From Methylomarinum sp. (GTDB taxonomy: Bacteria; Pseudomonadota; Gammaproteobacteria; Methylococcales; Methylomonadaceae), in the NCBI GenBank assembly GCA_013139755.1, contig WTAG01000082.1, positions 1-9,500 of the forward strand: a stretch of 9,500 nt of DNA, given 5' to 3'. The notes below the pieces were generated by a model. The model was not told the DNA's origin, ran no database searches, and saw nothing but the letters and a program-made list of their open reading frames with translations. A program made the translations under genes and the position numbers. Position 1 is the first letter of the stretch. Each line of letters opens with the position of its first letter. Below, piece by piece: positions 6,835 to 9,500 of the stretch.

Positions 6835-6859
6835 TTAATACGGGATTAATCCGTATTAA
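6835..6859. repeat. Perfect dyad in the immunity leader
   Basis: TTAATACGG (6835-6843) and CCGTATTAA (6851-6859) form a 9-bp perfect stem with the loop GATTAAT, followed by ATCTTTTA. The same loop heptamer occurs in the terminator at 6800-6806. It may be a second weak terminator, a processing hairpin marking the 5' side of the antisense RNA, or a protein operator. Confidence 0.6.
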
Positions 6860-6868
6860 ATCTTTTAT

Positions 6869-6944
6869 GGTGGGCTGTATTGGGCATCCTTCGGGGTGGC
6901 CGGTTCCTGTAGCCGGTAGTTCGAACCCAATGCAGTCCGCCACC
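6869..6944 (+). ncRNA. C4 / P4 CI-like antisense immunity RNA
   Basis: A compact RNA of about 75 nt. The closing stem is 13 pairs: GGGCTGTATTGGG (6872-6884) with CCCAATGCAGTCC (6926-6938), including two G-T wobbles. GGTGG (6869-6873) can alternatively pair with CCACC (6940-6944). Inside lie a hairpin CATCC-TTCG-GGGTG (6885-6898) and a CCGG/CCGG hairpin (6900-6903, 6913-6916) whose loop exposes TTCCTGTAG, then GTTCGAA. This agrees with my recollection of the C4 antisense RNA family (P1/P7 C4, related to P4 CI RNA), including CGGTTCCTGTAGCCGGTAG. The exposed segments complement two flanking sites, one upstream by a terminator and one over a ribosome binding site. It is expected to be processed from the leader and to repress the operon in cis and trans, giving prophage immunity. 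RNA ends are estimates. Confidence 0.8.
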
Positions 6945-6998
6945 CAACGATTCGAACCAAAGAGTGGCGGTTATATTCCAAGTACAGGAGAAACCGCA
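6937..6998 (+). promoter_or_regulatory. Downstream target of the antisense RNA over a Shine-Dalgarno (seqC-like)
   Basis: TTCGAAC (6951-6957) sits in the 20-nt loop of a perfect 7-bp stem CCGCCAC/GTGGCGG (6937-6943, 6964-6970). TACAGGA (6983-6989) sits in the loop of GCGGTT/AACCGC (6967-6972, 6992-6997) and contains the Shine-Dalgarno AGGAG of the gene at 6999. Both heptamers complement the antisense RNA (GTTCGAA and TCCTGTA) in antiparallel order. AACCG after the Shine-Dalgarno can add pairs with CGGTT. The two stems share GCGG, so only one can form fully at a time. Confidence 0.65.
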
Positions 6999-7181
6999 AT
7001 GCGTAACCACACCCAAAAACTAACAAATCTCGCTAGTAAAAAATCACAATCCCGTTTTAATGTTCTAACTCAATCTGGCCGAAGTATTGCCAGAAAAATC
7101 CCATTTAATGAAGCCATTCGGCTTAAATCAGGACAACCAGACCTAACCATTAAGTTTTCAGGTATGGAGTCTTTATCATGA
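6999..7181 (+). CDS. Small basic hypothetical protein, first gene of the immunity-controlled operon
   Basis: 60 aa; family not recognised. Start chosen at ATG 6999 because AGGAG (6986-6990) stands 8 nt upstream and lies in the antisense target. The frame is open further upstream to 6693, but that stretch is the structured RNA. The product is strongly basic (11 Lys/Arg against 3 Asp/Glu), with no membrane segment: MRNHTQKLTNLASKKSQSRF at the N-terminus, then IARKIPFNEAIRLKSGQPDLTIKF. By position it corresponds to kil of P4 or icd of P1, small genes placed just after the immunity RNA and repressed by it; no sequence similarity to either is claimed. Its stop overlaps the next start (ATGA), so the two are probably translationally coupled and repression here would affect the next gene. 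Confidence 0.75.
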   Translation: MRNHTQKLTNLASKKSQSRFNVLTQSGRSIARKIPFNEAIRLKSGQPDLTIKFSGMESLS

Positions 7182-7729
7182 ATACCATCAATAGCTTATT
7201 GAGTGTGTCGGAACAAATTGGTGATATTAAAGATTCAAATGGTCATTTTACTGAAGGTTTAGCTAGGCGGGTTGATCAAACTGGAAAGCCGCTTGATGAT
7301 TTCACAATATCTGAATTAATTACTTTAATGGATCAATACTGCGAGTTTTATAACACGTCATTGTCTGGAAGTATGGAAAGTGATTCTATCGTTGTCGATA
7401 AACCAAAGAAAATCACATTAGATGAACTGTTAGCCCGTCAAGATAGTGAAAGAGGTTTTGATTTAATCCCTATTGACTTTGATTTACTGCTAAAGCGCGT
7501 TAAGGATGGTGGCTACTCGGGTTTGTTTCTTGCAGATGCTTTTATTAGTTATTACCGAACAGATCAACCGTTTAATCATAGTTTAGGCAAAGTATTAAAA
7601 CTTGATGCTGAAGCTTTCAGGATTCTTCATTCTATTTTGCATCTTCGTTTTATACCTGGTTGGAATGACCAGGAGCTGTATGACATTGAGCAAGAAATTA
7701 AAAATATTTTGGCAGGAGAAGGGCAATGA
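7178..7729 (+). CDS. Hypothetical protein (183 aa)
   Basis: No family recognised with confidence. ATG 7178 overlaps the preceding stop (ATGA) and has GGAG at 7166-7169, 8 nt upstream. The N-terminal half (to about 70) is polar and includes a helix LISELIT-like region (TISELITLMDQYCEFYN). The C-terminal half (about 78-183) is a compact, probably helical domain with regularly spaced Leu/Phe: DLLLKRVKDGGYSGLFLADAF, then VLKLDAEAFRILHSILHL, then RFIPGWNDQELYDIEQEIKNIL. The protein is acidic overall with no signal peptide or membrane segment. It lies in the tightly packed operon upstream of the primase, so a role in replication or its control is plausible but not shown. Its stop overlaps the next start. 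Confidence 0.88.
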   Translation: MNTINSLLSVSEQIGDIKDSNGHFTEGLARRVDQTGKPLDDFTISELITLMDQYCEFYNTSLSGSMESDSIVVDKPKKITLDELLARQDSERGFDLIPIDFDLLLKRVKDGGYSGLFLADAFISYYRTDQPFNHSLGKVLKLDAEAFRILHSILHLRFIPGWNDQELYDIEQEIKNILAGEGQ

Positions 7730-8013
7730 GTCACCCAGATTATAAGCATAGAACTTTTGTTAGCACTGCTGATAAATCCGAAGATTTTGATGATATGGAT
7801 TTAATTGATTGTGTTGGTTTGTCCGTAGAAAGAGCTGAAGCAATTGTTTTACAAATGCAATGCCAATTTGAAGGGCATGGAAATATATCCTCTGACGCTG
7901 TTAATTTTTCTGTTTTAGAGGCGATTAGAAGTGAATTGCTAGATATAAAAACAGTTGTAGGTTGGCACGTTCAAAACACCTTGGATAAGCAAGTGGAGAA
8001 AAATCATGAGTAA
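7726..8013 (+). CDS. Hypothetical protein (95 aa)
   Basis: No family recognised. ATG 7726 overlaps the stop of the previous gene (ATGA) and is preceded by AGGAG (7714-7718), 7 nt upstream, so start and coupling are well supported. The N-terminus is acidic (KSEDFDDMDLIDCVG). The rest looks like two or three amphipathic helices (SVERAEAIVLQMQCQFEG, then VLEAIRSELLDIKTVVGWHV), a plan common among small accessory proteins of phages and islands, perhaps dimeric. No catalytic or metal-binding motif is visible. It overlaps the next gene by 8 nt. Confidence 0.85.
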   Translation: MSHPDYKHRTFVSTADKSEDFDDMDLIDCVGLSVERAEAIVLQMQCQFEGHGNISSDAVNFSVLEAIRSELLDIKTVVGWHVQNTLDKQVEKNHE

Positions 8014-8401
8014 TAATGAAATAAAGTTCAAACATGCTAGTGATGGAATGACCTCTACTTGTATTGGAAAAACTATTTTTCCAGCTTTGTGGTCATTAGC
8101 GGCAGTGGATATTTCAACACAGATGAAAGTATCAGAAGAGGACGGTATTACCTATGACTGTCTAACTGATGAAGATGGATTGAAGCAATTAATTTCTAAT
8201 GGAAATGATTTTTTAGATCATGTAAATGATGCCAATTTAGCAATTAGTATGATTTTGACTGATATTAAGTCCAGCGAGCAGATTCAGCATAATTTATCTG
8301 AGCTGGTTTGGTTGCAGGTGGGGTTGGTCGAACTTGCTATGAAGGTTTCTAGCAGTATAGACAAATTTCAGGATGTCTTAAAAGTGAAAAACCCAGAATA
8401 A
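8006..8401 (+). CDS. Hypothetical protein (131 aa)
   Basis: No family recognised. ATG 8006 overlaps the previous gene by 8 nt and has GGAG (7995-7998), 7 nt upstream. The product is acidic. Its first third, SDGMTSTCIGKTIFPALWSLAAVDIST, is moderately hydrophobic but broken by charges. The C-terminal two thirds appear helical, with heptad-like hydrophobic spacing (SMILTDIKSSEQIQHNLSEL, WLQVGLVELAMKVSSSIDKF), so coiled-coil or oligomeric assembly is possible. No enzyme motif is seen. Its final codons carry AACCCAG (8390-8396), which can pair with CTGGGTT just downstream, tying the gene end to the structured gap. Confidence 0.85.
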   Translation: MSNNEIKFKHASDGMTSTCIGKTIFPALWSLAAVDISTQMKVSEEDGITYDCLTDEDGLKQLISNGNDFLDHVNDANLAISMILTDIKSSEQIQHNLSELVWLQVGLVELAMKVSSSIDKFQDVLKVKNPE

Positions 8402-8486
8402 TTAACTTAATTAAACTGGGTTTGAATCCATTTCTCAGACAGCTAAATATTAGCATATTTTTGGATTACTGACCCAGTTAAAAGGA
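8390..8486 (+). promoter_or_regulatory. Nested hairpins with alternative pairing before the zinc-ribbon gene
   Basis: The 94-nt gap is structured. The outer stem AACTGGGT/ACCCAGTT (8414-8421, 8472-8479), middle stem AATCCA/TGGATT (8425-8430, 8462-8467) and inner GCTA/TAGC (8442-8445, 8451-8454) are coaxial. The outer 5' arm can instead pair with AACCCAG (8390-8396) at the end of the previous gene, so two states exclude each other. The Shine-Dalgarno AAGGA (8482-8486) begins 3 nt after the outer stem, so the structure could modulate entry of ribosomes. There is no T tract, which argues against an intrinsic terminator. Confidence 0.55.
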
Positions 8487-8495
8487 TGTTTCAAA

Positions 8496-8732
8496 ATGAA
8501 TATTTCAAATAATGGCAATCAAGGTTTGAAGCCTGTAGTTGCCAATCTACACAACCATATAAACAAAAAACTAGGTTTAAAAAGATATTGTTTGTGTTGT
8601 TTTTATCTTTTTACACCGAAAAATCAGAGTGTTTGTTATTGCGGTCAATGCAGTTATTGGCATGGATTGTATAGAAAGTTGCAGGCGACTAAAACCATGT
8701 TAGCGGCTGGAGGTGTCTATGGATACCACTGA
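8496..8732 (+). CDS. Small zinc-ribbon-like protein upstream of the primase
   Basis: 78 aa. ATG 8496 has AAGGA at 8482-8486, 9 nt upstream. Two CxxC knuckles are seen: Cys32-x2-Cys35 (RYCLCCFYLF) and Cys49-x2-Cys52 (CYCGQCSYWHG), 13 residues apart, with extra Cys34, Cys47 and His56. This fits a single structural zinc site of ribbon type. The flanks are basic (KKLGLKR, GLYRKLQATK), suggesting nucleic-acid binding. No named family is assigned. It overlaps the primase start by 14 nt and carries that gene's GGAGG, so the two are translationally coupled. Replication primases often have an N-terminal zinc ribbon, and the adjacent primase begins without one, so this protein may supply that function separately; this is inference. 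Confidence 0.85.
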   Translation: MNISNNGNQGLKPVVANLHNHINKKLGLKRYCLCCFYLFTPKNQSVCYCGQCSYWHGLYRKLQATKTMLAAGGVYGYH

Positions 8733-9500
8733 TCAAAATGTTATTGACCAAATGGCTGATGTTGGCTTAACAGGCTTAGTTTTTGCTGATTTAATCATTA
8801 ATGGAAAAATACAGCGATTTAGACCAGATTGGGAGCCAAAGGCAAAAAAGAAACGAGCCTGGTACATATTATTCCTTTTTAAAACCGATTCAGGTAATGA
8901 ATTAATTGCTGGTTCATTTGGCTGGTTTAAAGGAGCTGATACTTATGCATTCAATGTTTCATTAAAAAATGATGTTGTACTAACTCAAACGGAAAAAACA
9001 CGTTTTGCAAAGGAGCAAGAGGAAAAGCAAAAACTAGCTAAAGCAGAACGTCAAAAGGAAATTGAGGCTACTGCGAAAAGAGCGCGGGAAATTTGGGATA
9101 AATTGCCAAAGCAAGGGCGTTCTCCTTACCTGCAGCGTAAAAAGGTAGCCGCTTTTAATATTCGATTCACAAGAGGTTCGATTGTTTTAAGTGTTTACGG
9201 TTTTGATCGTGTGTTATCAGGACTTCAGTTTATTGATCCTGATGGCAATAAGAAGTTTTTAACTGGAACTGTTAAGAAAGGTCGATTTTGTATTTTAGGT
9301 GATGTTATCGACAAAAAAGGATATATGGCAATTGCTGAAGGTTATTGCACTGGAGCCAGTATTCGTATGGCAACAAACTGGATTGTATTCGTGGCTTTTG
9401 ATGCAGGTAATTTGATTCATGTTGCTAAAGCGGTTAGAGAAAAATATCAACAAGCCAAGATTGTTATATGTGGAGATGATGACTATGGCAATCAAGTTAA
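8719..9500 (+). CDS. Toprim-domain DNA primase / replication protein (3' end beyond window)
   Basis: Starts at ATG 8719 behind GGAGG (8709-8713, 5 nt spacing) and stays open to the window edge: 260 codons visible, no stop. The N-terminal domain (about 25-82, INGKIQRFRPDWEPK...AWYILFLF...GSFGWFKG) resembles the front part of plasmid and phage TraC-like primases. A charged coiled-coil (about 88-125) follows, then the primase linker (SPYLQRKKV, 135-143; LQFIDPDGNKKFLTG, 169-183) and a Toprim fold: AIAEGYCTGAS with catalytic Glu207, AFDAGN (226-231) and CGDDD with the metal-binding Asp residues (253-255). It should make RNA primers for element replication, as the alpha protein does for P4. A C-terminal helicase domain, common in this class, would lie outside the window. 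No zinc-ribbon is present at its N-terminus. Confidence 0.92.
   Translation, partial: MDTTDQNVIDQMADVGLTGLVFADLIINGKIQRFRPDWEPKAKKKRAWYILFLFKTDSGNELIAGSFGWFKGADTYAFNVSLKNDVVLTQTEKTRFAKEQEEKQKLAKAERQKEIEATAKRAREIWDKLPKQGRSPYLQRKKVAAFNIRFTRGSIVLSVYGFDRVLSGLQFIDPDGNKKFLTGTVKKGRFCILGDVIDKKGYMAIAEGYCTGASIRMATNWIVFVAFDAGNLIHVAKAVREKYQQAKIVICGDDDYGNQV

Larger units (their letters stand above)
4199..9500 (+). mobile_element. P4-like integrative element / phage satellite (left part)
   Basis: This run holds the modules of a P4-like element in order: tRNA-linked DUF4102 tyrosine integrase, one accessory gene, AlpA-type regulator, an antisense-RNA immunity leader, small overlapping genes, then a zinc-ribbon protein and a Toprim primase. 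All genes are on one strand, and several overlap by 4-14 nt. No capsid, tail or conjugation genes are seen in this part, so whether it is a phage satellite, a prophage or an integrative plasmid-like island is open. The boundary near 4199 is inferred from the tRNA 3' end. The right boundary is outside the window. Confidence 0.85.

Noticed and set aside
4199..9500. CRISPR array or insertion sequence
   Set aside because: No regularly spaced repeats and no transposase or terminal inverted repeats are visible in this stretch; the short repeats seen are explained by integrase sites and leader RNA structure.

Overview
The window joins conserved gammaproteobacterial chromosome (1 to about 4198) to the left part of an integrated P4-like mobile element (about 4199 to 9500, running off the right edge). 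The gene order ftsH, glmM, tpiA, secG, tRNA-Leu(GAG) and the protein sequences (FtsH and GlmM close to the Escherichia coli type) point to a fairly AT-rich gammaproteobacterium. The sequence does not fix the genus.

Host part: the 3' two thirds of ftsH (membrane AAA+ protease) end at a strong intrinsic terminator. glmM (phosphoglucosamine mutase) follows with no folP between, unlike the common ftsH-folP-glmM order. tpiA (triosephosphate isomerase) and secG (SecYEG translocon subunit) lie 10 nt apart and look co-transcribed from a promoter in the glmM-tpiA gap. An intact tRNA-Leu with anticodon GAG and encoded CCA follows.

Element, left end: directly after the tRNA come a terminator and a putative promoter overlapped by inverted and direct copies of a TGATGGTAC/GTACCATCA motif. 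Next is a DUF4102-type tyrosine integrase reading away from the tRNA, the usual layout of an element inserted in a tRNA 3' end. A 251-codon gene of unknown function sits 12 nt after the integrase and is a candidate cargo gene. It is followed by a small AlpA-like helix-turn-helix regulator.

Element, immunity and replication: a TTGACA promoter overlaps the end of alpA and opens a leader of about 300 nt that looks like a P4 CI / P1 C4 antisense-RNA immunity region. A compact structured RNA (about 6869-6944) exposes CCUGUAG and GUUCGAA. Two-part complements lie in the same order both upstream, beside an intrinsic terminator, and downstream, over the Shine-Dalgarno of the first small gene. Processed RNA from the leader could thus terminate transcription or block translation of the operon it precedes. 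That operon is tightly packed: 60-aa basic protein, 183-aa, 95-aa and 131-aa proteins of unknown function, a structured 94-nt gap, a 78-aa CxxC zinc-ribbon-like protein, and a Toprim-domain primase that runs off the right edge. The right attachment site, the rest of the primase and the host genes beyond are not in the window.
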